Shown piece by piece: positions 10,308 through 18,912 of a stretch of DNA of 64,000 bases. Below the pieces are notes generated by a model, which ran no database searches, was not told the origin of the DNA, and saw only the letters and a list, made by a program, of their open reading frames with translations. How positions within the stretch are numbered: position 1 is the first letter of the stretch; the number at the start of each line of letters is the position of its first letter. Source of the DNA: Tropicimonas sp. IMCC34043. GTDB lineage: Bacteria > Pseudomonadota > Alphaproteobacteria > Rhodobacterales > Rhodobacteraceae. Location: the NCBI RefSeq assembly GCF_003390845.1, contig NZ_QMEK01000001.1:1736001-1800000 (forward strand). The letters run 5' to 3'. The position numbers and the translations under genes were made by a program.

Positions 10308-10727
10308 ATGCTCCGCACACCGCCCCCGCCGCTCTGGTCCCCTGCCACCCTGGACGCGCTGCCGCCGCGCCCGGCATCCTGGCCGCGCCCGCCTGCCTGC
10401 CTGCCGGCCGGGCAGCTTTGGCTGCCGCCGGCGGGGGCGCGGGTCTGCGTTGCCGGGCTGGTGCTGGTGCGGCAGCGGCCGGGCACCGCCAAGGGGGTGA
10501 TCTTCCTGACGCTCGAGGACGAGACCGGGGTCTGCAACGTGGTGATCTGGGCCAAGATCTATGAGCGGTTCCGGCGTGCGATCATTGCCGGACGGCTGCT
10601 GCGGATCACCGGGCGGCTGCAGCGCGAACAGAACGTGGTTCATGTGGTCGCCGAGCAGATCGAGGACATTTCGGCGATGCTAGACCTGCTGCTCGATCCC
10701 GATTTCGACCCGCAACTGCCGGGCTGA
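10308..10727 (+). CDS. OB-fold protein, C-terminal fragment of DnaE2 (ImuC) type
   Basis: About 140 residues. From about residue 45 it shows the OB-fold tRNA_anti segment of error-prone DnaE2: VAGLVLVRQRPGTAKGVIF, LTLEDETGVCNVVIW, then RLLRITGRLQRE and VVHVVAEQIEDIS. The polymerase, PHP and finger domains of a full DnaE2 (over 1000 residues) are missing. The proline-rich N-terminus has no clear match. An ATG at 10290 would put the LexA box inside the coding sequence; the ATG at 10308 follows it. It may be a deletion remnant of an imuA-imuB-dnaE2 operon or a free-standing SOS protein. The frame is intact. Confidence 0.7.
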   Translation: MLRTPPPPLWSPATLDALPPRPASWPRPPACLPAGQLWLPPAGARVCVAGLVLVRQRPGTAKGVIFLTLEDETGVCNVVIWAKIYERFRRAIIAGRLLRITGRLQREQNVVHVVAEQIEDISAMLDLLLDPDFDPQLPG

Positions 10728-10954
10728 ACCGCGCGGGACAGGCTGGCAACAGGGCCAGACCGCGCAATGTGACAGTACGCTCGGCCCCCTCGGCAATAAC
10801 AACCCTTCTCACAGCTACGTGCTGTGCATATTTGCACCATAGATGGCATTTTCGGTAAGTTTCAGTTTTTACGAACAGAAACTATCTCTCAGTCATCGCA
10901 GGCAGACCTGCCGGTGACCAAAGAAAACCGCAAATCAAACGAACGGAAATCACC

Positions 10955-11506
10955 ATGAACCGCATTACCCTTGCAACCGTTGCCGCCCTTGCCCTGAGTG
11001 CAAGCGCCCCCGCCTTTGCCAACGACCAACTGGCCAACACGCTTCGCGTCGAACCGGGTGTCTATACCACGTCGCAACTGACGGCGCTCAAGGCCGCGAA
11101 GGACGACGGCAACAGCTTCCGGATCAACCAGATCCTCAAGGCCGAAAACGCGTCCTATACGGTCTCGACCTCCAACAGCAACGTGAACTCGGCCAACGCC
11201 AACCTCTCGCGTCTGCTCGGCGTCGAACCCGGCGCCTACACCACCTCGCAACTGACCGCGCTAAAGGCCGCGAAAGACGATGGCGACAGCTTCCGGATCA
11301 ACCAGATCCTGAAATCCGAAAACCCGTCCTATACGGTCTCGACCTCCAGCAGCGACGCGAGCTCGGCCAACGCCAACCTCTCCCGCCTGCTCGGCGTGCA
11401 GCCCGGCGCCTACACCACCTCGCAGCTGACCGCGCTGAAGGCGGCGCAAGACGATGGCAACAGCTTCCGCATCCATCAGATCCTGAAGTCCGGCGCGGCG
11501 CAGTGA
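10955..11506 (+). CDS. Secreted protein with three tandem 58-residue repeats
   Basis: A 183-residue protein with a signal peptide (about residues 1-22, cut after AFA). The remainder is two full copies and one partial copy of a 58-residue unit. The core reads PGxYTTSQLTALKAAKDDG, then SFRINQILK, then SYTVSTS. Copies differ by only a few residues. No enzyme motif is present. The Ser/Thr/Asn-rich linkers between units suggest an exported structural or binding protein. It follows a 220-base non-coding leader and ends at two hairpins. Family unknown to me. Confidence 0.8.
   Translation: MNRITLATVAALALSASAPAFANDQLANTLRVEPGVYTTSQLTALKAAKDDGNSFRINQILKAENASYTVSTSNSNVNSANANLSRLLGVEPGAYTTSQLTALKAAKDDGDSFRINQILKSENPSYTVSTSSSDASSANANLSRLLGVQPGAYTTSQLTALKAAQDDGNSFRIHQILKSGAAQ
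11030..11503 (+). repeat. In-frame tandem repeat, 174-bp unit
   Basis: Two complete 174-bp units (11030-11203, 11204-11377) and a 126-bp partial unit (11378-11503), all in frame within the secreted-protein gene. The units are highly similar at DNA level, so copy number could change by slippage or recombination. Confidence 0.9.
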
Positions 11507-11577
11507 TAGACGGCGCCTGCCAATACGTCCCGCCGCACCCGGCCATCCCGGCCGAGGCGGCGGACGCAAGACCAGAC

Positions 11578-11611
11578 CGACGGCCCGCCTGACCACAGGC
11601 CGGGCCGTCCT
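11578..11611 (+). terminator. Possible terminator hairpin
   Basis: GACGGCCCG and CGGGCCGTC pair across a loop that itself contains a short CCTG/CAGG stem, followed by a weak pyrimidine run (CTTCCTT). It sits 70 bases past the repeat-protein stop. Confidence 0.5.
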
Positions 11612-11686
11612 TCCTTCCGTCAGGGTTGGTCTGACGTGACGCACGGGGACGGACGCCGCAGACTGCGGCGATGCACCCCGGACAAG

Positions 11687-11723
11687 AAAAGGGGCACCGG
11701 CGCGTTCGCCGATGCCCCCTTTT
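11687..11723. terminator. Bidirectional terminator
   Basis: AAAA-GGGGCACCGGCG-loop-CGCCGATGCCCC-CTTTT: a 12-bp stem with one mismatch, flanked by A-run and T-run. It sits between the convergent repeat-protein and Deg-protease genes, so it can serve both. Confidence 0.8.
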
Positions 11724-11756
11724 GTTGTCCGGTCGGGTCCTGTCCGACGCCAGCCG

Positions 11757-13241
11757 TCAGTTGATGTTCAGTGCCACAAAGCGCGGCTCGCCGGCGCGGC
11801 GGATCAGCAGCAGGATCGACTTGCGCCCCGCCTCCTTGGCCTCGTCGATGCGCGCCTCGAGATCCGAGATCGAGGTGACCTCGCTCTGCGCCGCCTGGGT
11901 GATCACGTCGCCCGCGCGCAGCCCCTTGTCATAGGCCTCGGAGGTCTCGTCGACGTCCTTGACCAGAAGACCGACCGAGTCCTTGCCAAGGTTCATCTCT
12001 TCGGCGATGTCGGCGGTGACCGGGGTCACGGTCAGACCGAGGATCTGGGCGTCCTGCGGTTCTTCCATGCCATTGATGGCGGCGGGCACGGCATCTTCGG
12101 CGGTTTCGCGGCGGCCGAGGGTGACCATGACGGTCTCGGTCTTGCCGTCTCGGAACAGGACCATGCGCACCGACTTGCCGATTTCGGTATTGCCCACCTG
12201 GGCGACCAGTTCGCGGGTGTCCGAGACGTCGGTGCCGTCAAACGACATGATCACGTCGCCGGACTTGACACCGGCTTCGGCCGCCGGACCTTCGGGCACG
12301 TCGGTGACCAGCGCGCCGCGGGCCTCTTCCAGCCCGATCGCGTCGGCGACATCGTCGGTCACGTCCTGGATACGGACGCCAAGCCAGCCGCGGCGGGTTT
12401 CACCGAATTCCTTGAGCTGGTGGATGACATTGTCGCCAACCCGGCTCGACATGGCAAAACCGATGCCGATCGAGCCGCCGTTCGGCGACAGGATCGCGGT
12501 GTTCACACCGATCACTTCGCCATCCATGTTGAACAGCGGACCGCCCGAGTTGCCACGGTTGATGGCAGCGTCGGTCTGGATGTAGTCGTCATAGCTGCCC
12601 GAAAGCGCACGGCCGCGAGCCGAGATGATCCCGGCCGAGACCGAGAAGCCCTGTCCGAGCGGGTTGCCGACGGCCATCACCCAATCGCCGACCCGTGCCT
12701 CGTCCGAGTTGCCCCAGCTGACGAAGGGCAGCGGCTTGTCGGTTTCGACCTTCAGCAGCGCGAGGTCGGTGTTGGGATCGGTGCCCACCACCTTGGCGTC
12801 GAGCGTTTGGCCGTCCTTCCATTCGATCGAAATCTCGTCGGCCTGTTCGACCACGTGGTTGTTGGTGACGATATAGCCGTCTTCCGAGATCACGAAGCCC
12901 GAGCCGAGCGCCGAGGACTTGTGTGGGCGCGGCTTGCCGCCATCGGGACCGTTGCGCTCCATGAAGTCACGGAAAAAATCTTCGAAGGGCGAGCCTTCGG
13001 GCACAATCGGGCCGGGTCCGGCCGCAGTTTCGACCGTGGTCGAGGTGGTAATGTTCACGACCGCCGGGCTGACCTTGTCGGCCAGATCGGCAAAGCTTTC
13101 GGGTGCGCCACGCGCCAGCGCCCCGGTCGCCTGACCGAAACACATAACCAGCGCCACCGCGGCCACGAGCAGTCGCGGGGTCCAGACGGGGGTCCACACC
13201 CCTTCGGACGTCCGGGGAATGGTAAGAGCTTGCGAGTTCAC
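11757..13241 (-). CDS. Deg/HtrA-family periplasmic serine protease
   Basis: A 494-residue trypsin-fold protease with two PDZ domains. The GTG start at 13241 was chosen because AAGGA lies upstream and the signal peptide follows at once (cut near residue 44). The triad is His129 (NNHVV), Asp159 (NTDLALL) and Ser232 (GNSGGP). PDZ1 begins near RRGWLGVRIQ and PDZ2 near ILGLTVTPV. Such enzymes degrade or refold damaged periplasmic proteins. It follows hflK-hflC-DUF2065 in the same direction but after a 198-base gap that may hold its own promoter. Confidence 0.93.
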   Translation of the reverse strand: MNSQALTIPRTSEGVWTPVWTPRLLVAAVALVMCFGQATGALARGAPESFADLADKVSPAVVNITTSTTVETAAGPGPIVPEGSPFEDFFRDFMERNGPDGGKPRPHKSSALGSGFVISEDGYIVTNNHVVEQADEISIEWKDGQTLDAKVVGTDPNTDLALLKVETDKPLPFVSWGNSDEARVGDWVMAVGNPLGQGFSVSAGIISARGRALSGSYDDYIQTDAAINRGNSGGPLFNMDGEVIGVNTAILSPNGGSIGIGFAMSSRVGDNVIHQLKEFGETRRGWLGVRIQDVTDDVADAIGLEEARGALVTDVPEGPAAEAGVKSGDVIMSFDGTDVSDTRELVAQVGNTEIGKSVRMVLFRDGKTETVMVTLGRRETAEDAVPAAINGMEEPQDAQILGLTVTPVTADIAEEMNLGKDSVGLLVKDVDETSEAYDKGLRAGDVITQAAQSEVTSISDLEARIDEAKEAGRKSILLLIRRAGEPRFVALNIN

Positions 13242-13381
13242 TCGATATTCCTTCTGTTCTGAGGGGCCGGCCCACTTGGCAGGCCAAGGTGCGGAACGGC
13301 ACCAAGGGGCAGTCCCGATGCGGCATAGTCTTCGACAACCGGCCCCGAAGGAGCAACTCAAAGTCCTGTCGCGATGCGTCA

Positions 13382-13394
13382 CGTCACCGTGACG
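13382..13394. promoter_or_regulatory. Short palindrome upstream of the Deg protease gene
   Basis: CGTCAC-C-GTGACG, a perfect palindrome with a one-base centre, 141 bases before the GTG start and within the only gap of this gene run. It may be an operator. No regulator can be named from sequence alone. Confidence 0.25.
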
Positions 13395-13439
13395 AATTGC
13401 GTCATGGTGTCCCGGGTCTCCCCGGCTTGCCCCAGTGTC

Positions 13440-13637
13440 TCAGGCCGATAGCCAGTTCGCAAGCCAAAGCAGGATGCCCCCCAGCGTGACCGCCAGAAGC
13501 CCGAGCAGCCGACGCAGGTCCGGCGGCATCTGCGCCAGCATCGCCATGATCTCCTCCAGACGCGAAGGGGCCAGTGCAAGCACCAGCCCCTCCACAACAA
13601 ACACCAGCCCGAGGGCCAGAAACAGTGTCGCGATCAT
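13440..13637 (-). CDS. DUF2065 family membrane protein
   Basis: A 65-residue protein with two hydrophobic segments (about residues 3-22 and 45-62) separated by a polar stretch containing PSRLEEIMAML. Length, layout and its place directly after hflC match DUF2065. The start overlaps the hflC stop (ATGA), so it is co-translated with hflC. It may be a small partner of the HflKC complex; this is inferred from context only. Confidence 0.85.
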   Translation of the reverse strand: MIATLFLALGLVFVVEGLVLALAPSRLEEIMAMLAQMPPDLRRLLGLLAVTLGGILLWLANWLSA

Positions 13638-14524
13638 TCTGCGGCGGCCGGCCGACCCTGCGCGGACTTGAAGTAATCGAAGAACTCGCCATCCGGAGAG
13701 ATCACCAGCGAGGAGTTCTCGCCCTGCAGCGCATTCTCGTAGGCATTGAGCGAACGGAAGAACTCAAAGAACTGTTCGTCCGCGCCATAGGCCTCGGCAA
13801 AAATCCCGGCACGCCGGGCATCGGCCTCACCGCGCGCGATCTCCGCTTCCTTGCGGGCCTCCGAGACCAGCTCGACCGCCGTCCGGTCGGCCTGGGCACG
13901 GACCCGCTGCGCCGCTTCGTTACCGCGGGCGATCTCGTCGGCGGCCTCGCGTTCGCGTTCGGCCCGCATCCGCTCGAAAGTGGCGTTCAGGTTCTGCTCG
14001 GGCAGGTTGGTCTGCTTGAGCCGCACGTCCACAACGTCGAGCCCGAGCGCAAGCGCCTCGGCCCGGCTCTGGTCCCGGATCCGGTTCATCAGTTCGCGAC
14101 GGTCCGAGGACAGGATCGTGTCAGATGTCACCTGATCGGCGCCGAGAACCTCGCGGATCTGGGCATTGAGGATCGAGCTCAGCCGGTTTTCGGCAGCCGG
14201 CAGCCCGCCGACGCCGACAGCCTGGCGAAACTGAACCACGTCCGCGATCCTGTAACGCGCGAAGGCATCGACCACCAGCCGGCGGTCATCCGAGGGCGTG
14301 ACCTCGATCGTGTCGGTGTCGAGCGCCAGAATACGGGCGTCGTATTTCACGACCTCCTGAATCAGCGGGATCTTGAAGGCAAGGCCGGGGTCTTCCTTGA
14401 CCCGACGGATCTGGCCGAACTGCATCACCAGCGCCTTTTCGCGCTCGTCGACGATAAAGATCGATGCAAGGAACAGTGCCACCAGAACGATGGCTATCGG
14501 GATGAAATAGAATCCGCGCTTCAT
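13634..14524 (-). CDS. hflC: HflC, SPFH/prohibitin-family subunit
   Basis: A 296-residue protein with an N-terminal membrane anchor (about 5-24), an SPFH domain starting at VDEREKALVMQFGQ, and a long charged coiled-coil region (ERMRAEREREAADEIARG and following). HflC and HflK form a large cage around the membrane protease FtsH and limit its access to substrates. The start follows one base after the hflK stop. The C-terminal tail after the SLNAYENAL motif is usual for the family. Confidence 0.95.
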   Translation of the reverse strand: MKRGFYFIPIAIVLVALFLASIFIVDEREKALVMQFGQIRRVKEDPGLAFKIPLIQEVVKYDARILALDTDTIEVTPSDDRRLVVDAFARYRIADVVQFRQAVGVGGLPAAENRLSSILNAQIREVLGADQVTSDTILSSDRRELMNRIRDQSRAEALALGLDVVDVRLKQTNLPEQNLNATFERMRAEREREAADEIARGNEAAQRVRAQADRTAVELVSEARKEAEIARGEADARRAGIFAEAYGADEQFFEFFRSLNAYENALQGENSSLVISPDGEFFDYFKSAQGRPAAAE

Positions 14525-14525
14525 C

Positions 14526-15749
14526 TCAGTTGCTCCCCCCACTGACGGTGTCGTTCGTTGTGGTGGTGGTGGTGGCCGCAGAATTGCGGCGCAATTCGTT
14601 CAGCGGCAGATAGGGCACGACGCCCTGGCTGCTGCCGCCCGGACCGCTTTCGCCAAGGATCACCTTGTCCATGCCGCCAAGCACCTTTTCCATCGTTTCC
14701 AGATAGAGCCGCTTGCGAGTGACCTCGGGCGCCTTGCTGTATTCTTCCTGCACGGCCGAGAACCGGCTGGCCTCGCCCTCGGCTTCGTTGACCACGCGGG
14801 CGCGATAGGCCTCGGCCTCTTCCAGCACCTGCGCGGACTCGCCCCGGGCACCGGCCTGGATGCGGTTGGCATAGGCGTCGGCCTGGCGTTCAAGCCGGTC
14901 GCGCTGCTGTTCGGCGGCCTGAACCTCGCGGAAGGCGTCGATCACCTCGCGCGGCGGGTCGGCACGGTCGAGGTTGACCCGAACGATGGTGATACCCGAG
15001 TTGTAGGTGTCGAGCGTGGCCTGGATACTGTCGAGCGCGGTCTGGGCGATCAGACCACGGTCGCGGTTGAGGATCGGGGCCAGATCCGAGGCGGCAATGA
15101 TCTCGCGCATCGCCGATTCAGACACTGCGCGCACGGTGTCGCGACCGTCACGCAGGTTGAACAGATACTTGGCCGCGTCATTGATGTTCCAGACCACCTG
15201 AAAGTCGATGTCGACGATATTGGCGTCGGTCGTCAGCATCAGGCCGCTGTCGGAGCCGCGGGCGGCAAGTGTGTTGCCGATATCCTCGGTCCGCTCGGAG
15301 GTGACGTTCACCACCTCGGCGGTGACAAACGGCCAGGGGGCAAAGTTGAGGCCCGGTTCCCCGGTCGAGCTGAACTTGCCGAGGAAAAGTTCCACCGACT
15401 GTTCTTCGGGTTTCACGGTATAGAACGAGGCAAGCCCCCACAGCGCCACGACAGCCAGTCCGCCGACGATCACCGTGCTGCGGGTGAGTCGAAACCCGCC
15501 GCCTCCGCCGCCGCCGTCCGGGCGGTTGGGGTCGCGTGGGCCGCCGCGCCCGCCCATCAGGACGCGCAGTTGCTCCTGGCCCTTGCGGACGATCTCGTCG
15601 ATCTCGGGGATCTGCGACTTCTCATCGCCGGGCCTGCGCCCGTTATTTCCGCCGCCACCGCCGCTGCCGTCTCCGCCGCCGCGATTGCCGCCGCCCTGCT
15701 GACCGCCGCCGGAGCCGCCGCCCCAGGGCCCGCCGCTATGTCCTGCCAT
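14526..15749 (-). CDS. hflK: HflK, SPFH/prohibitin-family subunit
   Basis: A 407-residue protein. The first 90 residues are Gly-, Asn- and Pro-rich and sit in the cytoplasm (MAGHSGGPWGGG start), as in HflK of other species. One membrane segment (about 92-115) precedes an SPFH domain (TVKPEEQSVELFLGKF) and a coiled coil (QAAEQQRDRLERQADAYANR). The C-terminus is Ser/Thr/Asn-rich. It is the first gene of the hflK-hflC-DUF2065 operon. Confidence 0.95.
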   Translation of the reverse strand: MAGHSGGPWGGGSGGGQQGGGNRGGGDGSGGGGGNNGRRPGDEKSQIPEIDEIVRKGQEQLRVLMGGRGGPRDPNRPDGGGGGGGFRLTRSTVIVGGLAVVALWGLASFYTVKPEEQSVELFLGKFSSTGEPGLNFAPWPFVTAEVVNVTSERTEDIGNTLAARGSDSGLMLTTDANIVDIDFQVVWNINDAAKYLFNLRDGRDTVRAVSESAMREIIAASDLAPILNRDRGLIAQTALDSIQATLDTYNSGITIVRVNLDRADPPREVIDAFREVQAAEQQRDRLERQADAYANRIQAGARGESAQVLEEAEAYRARVVNEAEGEASRFSAVQEEYSKAPEVTRKRLYLETMEKVLGGMDKVILGESGPGGSSQGVVPYLPLNELRRNSAATTTTTTNDTVSGGSN

Positions 15750-15844
15750 GGAATTCCTTCCCTCTCGATTTTATGTCGTCTTGTTGCAATGCCATTTGGT
15801 CGCGCTCACGCCCTTTTCAACCTCGGGCGCCGGCATTAGCCGCG

Positions 15845-17203
15845 TCAGGCACTGCGGACGGGGTGTTTCAACGTCACGAGTTCTTCCGACATCGTCGGGT
15901 GAACCGCAACCGTGCGATCGAAATCCTCCTTGGTCGCGCCCATCTTCACCGCGACGCCGGCAAGCTGGATCATCTCGCCGGCATGGTCGGCAACAATGTG
16001 CACGCCCAGCACCTTGCGGGTCGCCTGCGAGACGATCAGCTTCATCAACACCCGGTCTTCGCGCGCGATGAAGCTTTTGTGCATCGGCCGGAAGGTGGTG
16101 GAATAAACCTCAATGGGCTCCTGTTCGCGGGCGGCTTCCTCGGTCAGACCGACCGAGCCGTATTCGGGCTGGGTGAAGACGGCCGAGGGGATCAGGTCGT
16201 GATCGGGCGCGGTCGGGTTGCCCTTGAACACGGTTTCGACAAAGGCCATGCCCTCGCGGATCGCCACGGGGGTCAGTTGCACCCGGTTGGTCACGTCGCC
16301 GATGGCGTGGATCGAGGGCACGGCGGTCTGGCTGTAGCGGTCCACCACGACCTCGCCCCTGCGGCCGATCTCGATCCCGAGGTTTTCAAGCCCGAGGCCG
16401 CGGGTGTTCGGGTCGCGCCCGACAGCGAACAGCACCTGATCGAAGGTAAAGCTGTGGCCGGTCGTTGCGCGCACGTCGATACCGTCGCGACCCTTTTCCA
16501 TCGACAGGATATTGGTGCCGCAATGGATCGCGATGCCGTGCCGGATCATGTGTTCGGCGATGTGGCCGCGCGCCTCGTCGTCAAAGCCGCGCAGGATTTG
16601 CGCGCCGCGATAGAACTGCGTCACCTCGGTGCCGAGCCCGTTGAAGATGCAGGCCATTTCGCAGGCGATATAGCCGCCGCCGACGATCAGAAGACGTTTC
16701 GGCAACTCGTCGAGATGGAATACCTCGTTCGAGGTGATACCGAGTCCGGCGTTTTCGAAGTCGGGAAGCGAGGGGCGCCCGCCGGTGGCGATCAGGATGT
16801 GCTTGGCGGTGAACCGCGTGCCATCGGCCAGTTCCACCGTGTGGGCATCGGCGACGGTGGCGCGTTGCGCATAGGTGGTCACGCCCGATCCCTGCAGCAG
16901 GCGGTTGTAGACCCCCTCCAGCCGGTCAAGCTCGCGCTCGAGCCGCGTGCGGAACTTGGTCCAGTCGAAGCCGCCGATCCGCACGTCCCAGCCGTAGTCC
17001 ACCGCCTCGTGCATGGCTTCGGCATATTCCGACGCGAAGACCATCAGTTTCTTCGGCACGCAGCCGCGGATGACGCAGGTGCCGCCCATGCGGCTTTCCT
17101 CGGCCAATGCCACCTTGGCACCGGTCTCGCCGGCCGCGACGCGGGCCGCCCGCACGCCGCCGGATCCGCCGCCGATGACGAATAGATCATAGTCGAACTT
17201 CAT
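15845..17203 (-). CDS. gor: Glutathione-disulfide reductase
   Basis: A 452-residue FAD/NAD(P)-dependent disulfide reductase. The FAD motif GGGSGGVRAAR, the redox pair in GGTCVIRGCVPKK, the second dinucleotide site VGGGYIACE, and the C-terminal HPTMSEE with the catalytic histidine are all visible. The CVIRGC form is that of bacterial and plant glutathione reductases. It regenerates reduced glutathione with NADPH. The start MKFDYD was taken because it opens directly on the FAD domain. rpiA ends 22 bases upstream, so the two are likely co-transcribed. Confidence 0.94.
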   Translation of the reverse strand: MKFDYDLFVIGGGSGGVRAARVAAGETGAKVALAEESRMGGTCVIRGCVPKKLMVFASEYAEAMHEAVDYGWDVRIGGFDWTKFRTRLERELDRLEGVYNRLLQGSGVTTYAQRATVADAHTVELADGTRFTAKHILIATGGRPSLPDFENAGLGITSNEVFHLDELPKRLLIVGGGYIACEMACIFNGLGTEVTQFYRGAQILRGFDDEARGHIAEHMIRHGIAIHCGTNILSMEKGRDGIDVRATTGHSFTFDQVLFAVGRDPNTRGLGLENLGIEIGRRGEVVVDRYSQTAVPSIHAIGDVTNRVQLTPVAIREGMAFVETVFKGNPTAPDHDLIPSAVFTQPEYGSVGLTEEAAREQEPIEVYSTTFRPMHKSFIAREDRVLMKLIVSQATRKVLGVHIVADHAGEMIQLAGVAVKMGATKEDFDRTVAVHPTMSEELVTLKHPVRSA

Positions 17204-17225
17204 GGAACTTCCCCGACTGTTGCCG

Positions 17226-18014
17226 TCACTCCCCGGTGTCGGCAAAGATGTTCTCCGGCTCGGCTCCGTCGGCCGCTTCAAGGCCGGGCGCCTGACGCTC
17301 GATGTCACGGATCTCGACCGCGCCATTGCCGTGGCCGATGACCAGTACATCGCAGATGTCGATGAAAAGGCCGTTCTCGACCACGCCCGGGATCTGGTTC
17401 AGCACCAGGCTCAGCTGGCGCGCGTCGCCGATACGCCGCAGGTGCAGATCGAGGATGAAATTGCCCTCGTCCGAGACAAAGGGCTGGTCGCCTGCCATCC
17501 TGAGGCTGGTCTCGCGCCCCAGAACGTCCATGCCCGACAGCGCCTCTTCGATCAGGGCGCGGGTGCATTTCCAGCCGAACTTGATCGTTTCGACCGGCAG
17601 CGGGAAGGCACCGAGCGCCTTCACGTCCTTTGCGGCATCGGCGATCACGATCATCCGGTCCGAGGCCGTGGCGACAATCTTTTCTTGCAGATGTGCCCCG
17701 CCGCCGCCCTTTATCAGGTTGAATTCACTGTCGAACTCATCGGCGCCGTCAATCGTCAGATCGAGCCATCCGACATCTTCGAGGGTCGAGACAGGGATGC
17801 CGACCTCGCGGGCAAGATCCCCGGTGCGGGTCGAGGTCGGCACGCCCGTGATCTGCAGCCCCTCGTCGCGCACCCTCTCGCCCAGTCGGCGCACCATCCA
17901 GGCCGCGGTCGAGCCGGTGCCGAGACCAACCTTCATGCCGTCCTCGACAAAATCGCAGGACCGCAGGGCAGCGTTGCGCTTGGCGCGATCGATCGGTGAC
18001 AATTCGGTGGACAT
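17226..18014 (-). CDS. rpiA: Ribose-5-phosphate isomerase A
   Basis: A 262-residue protein that interconverts ribose 5-phosphate and ribulose 5-phosphate. Family motifs are GLGTGSTAAWMV (phosphate loop), TIDGADEFD and IKGGGGAHLQEKIVA (active-site lysine region). The start MSTELSPID gives the expected length. In purple bacteria and related species it also feeds the Calvin cycle. It precedes gor closely on the same strand. Confidence 0.95.
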   Translation of the reverse strand: MSTELSPIDRAKRNAALRSCDFVEDGMKVGLGTGSTAAWMVRRLGERVRDEGLQITGVPTSTRTGDLAREVGIPVSTLEDVGWLDLTIDGADEFDSEFNLIKGGGGAHLQEKIVATASDRMIVIADAAKDVKALGAFPLPVETIKFGWKCTRALIEEALSGMDVLGRETSLRMAGDQPFVSDEGNFILDLHLRRIGDARQLSLVLNQIPGVVENGLFIDICDVLVIGHGNGAVEIRDIERQAPGLEAADGAEPENIFADTGE

Positions 18015-18106
18015 ATCAACACTCCCGGTCGTTCGGCGAAGGTTATAGGCGCAATCGACGGGATCCGCGAGAGGCATTCCCGCCCTGGTCCGGAGTCCCG
18101 ACGGCC

Positions 18107-18775
18107 TCAGCCGCCGAGCGCGGCAATGGCGGCCCCAAGCGCCTTTCGCGGCAGCATCAGCAGCATTCCGGGGCCGTCAAGCTCGATCCGGACCCGGCGC
18201 GCGCCGTCCGCGACCCGGTTCGAGGTGCCGATCACTCCAGCCGGAGAAAACACGATGCCGTCGATCGGCCAGTGCAGCCCCTCGGACCGGCCAGTGACCT
18301 CGGCCAGCGGAAACAACGAGACCCGGGAGCCCGGCGCAAGATCGAGCGTCAGCTTCGGCGGAGCGGCCAGAATGACATCGCGCCGGCCAATCAGGATGCA
18401 GGGCTGATCGGCCCGGCGCACCAGAACGTTGAGATTGGCAAGTTGATGGTCGATGCGCCGGCCAAGAAATCCGACCCCCAGGACCAGCGGCGCCAGGACA
18501 GATCGCAGCGCCTTGTCGAAATCGGTGCTGTCCTGATCGTTGATCTTGTGCAGGATTTCGGGTTCGAGGCTCGCGCGCACCTCGGCCGCAAGCGAATCCA
18601 TGTCGCCGATCACTGCCTGTGGCACATACCCCTGCGCCAGCGCCGTCGCCGCACCGCCATCGGCCGCCACAAGGGCGGGCGCGAGACTTAGCGCCTCTGC
18701 AAGGTCCTTCGCTCTGGCCTTGCTGCCACCCAGAAGCGTTATCTTGGCGGAGCTTCGGACTATGACATCGTTCAT
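18107..18775 (-). CDS. Thiamine pyrophosphokinase
   Basis: A 222-residue protein with the TPK catalytic and thiamine-binding domains. AADGGAATAL, IGDMDSL and DQDSTDFDKAL are the conserved substrate and magnesium motifs, followed by GRRIDHQLANL. The C-terminal beta domain carries SLFPLAEV and GTSNRV. It transfers pyrophosphate from ATP to thiamine to give thiamine diphosphate. No TPP riboswitch was seen upstream. Confidence 0.9.
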   Translation of the reverse strand: MNDVIVRSSAKITLLGGSKARAKDLAEALSLAPALVAADGGAATALAQGYVPQAVIGDMDSLAAEVRASLEPEILHKINDQDSTDFDKALRSVLAPLVLGVGFLGRRIDHQLANLNVLVRRADQPCILIGRRDVILAAPPKLTLDLAPGSRVSLFPLAEVTGRSEGLHWPIDGIVFSPAGVIGTSNRVADGARRVRIELDGPGMLLMLPRKALGAAIAALGG

Positions 18776-18912
18776 TCTGGACTGTCCCGTTTTTCACAGG
18801 AAGAACACATTCTTGCCCGGAAATGATACAGTAAATTTTCTCTAGTCGTTCAGGATGCCAAGGCGCGATATGGTATGCCCCTGCATCCACAGGGGAGCAG
18901 GCGAGCACAGCG

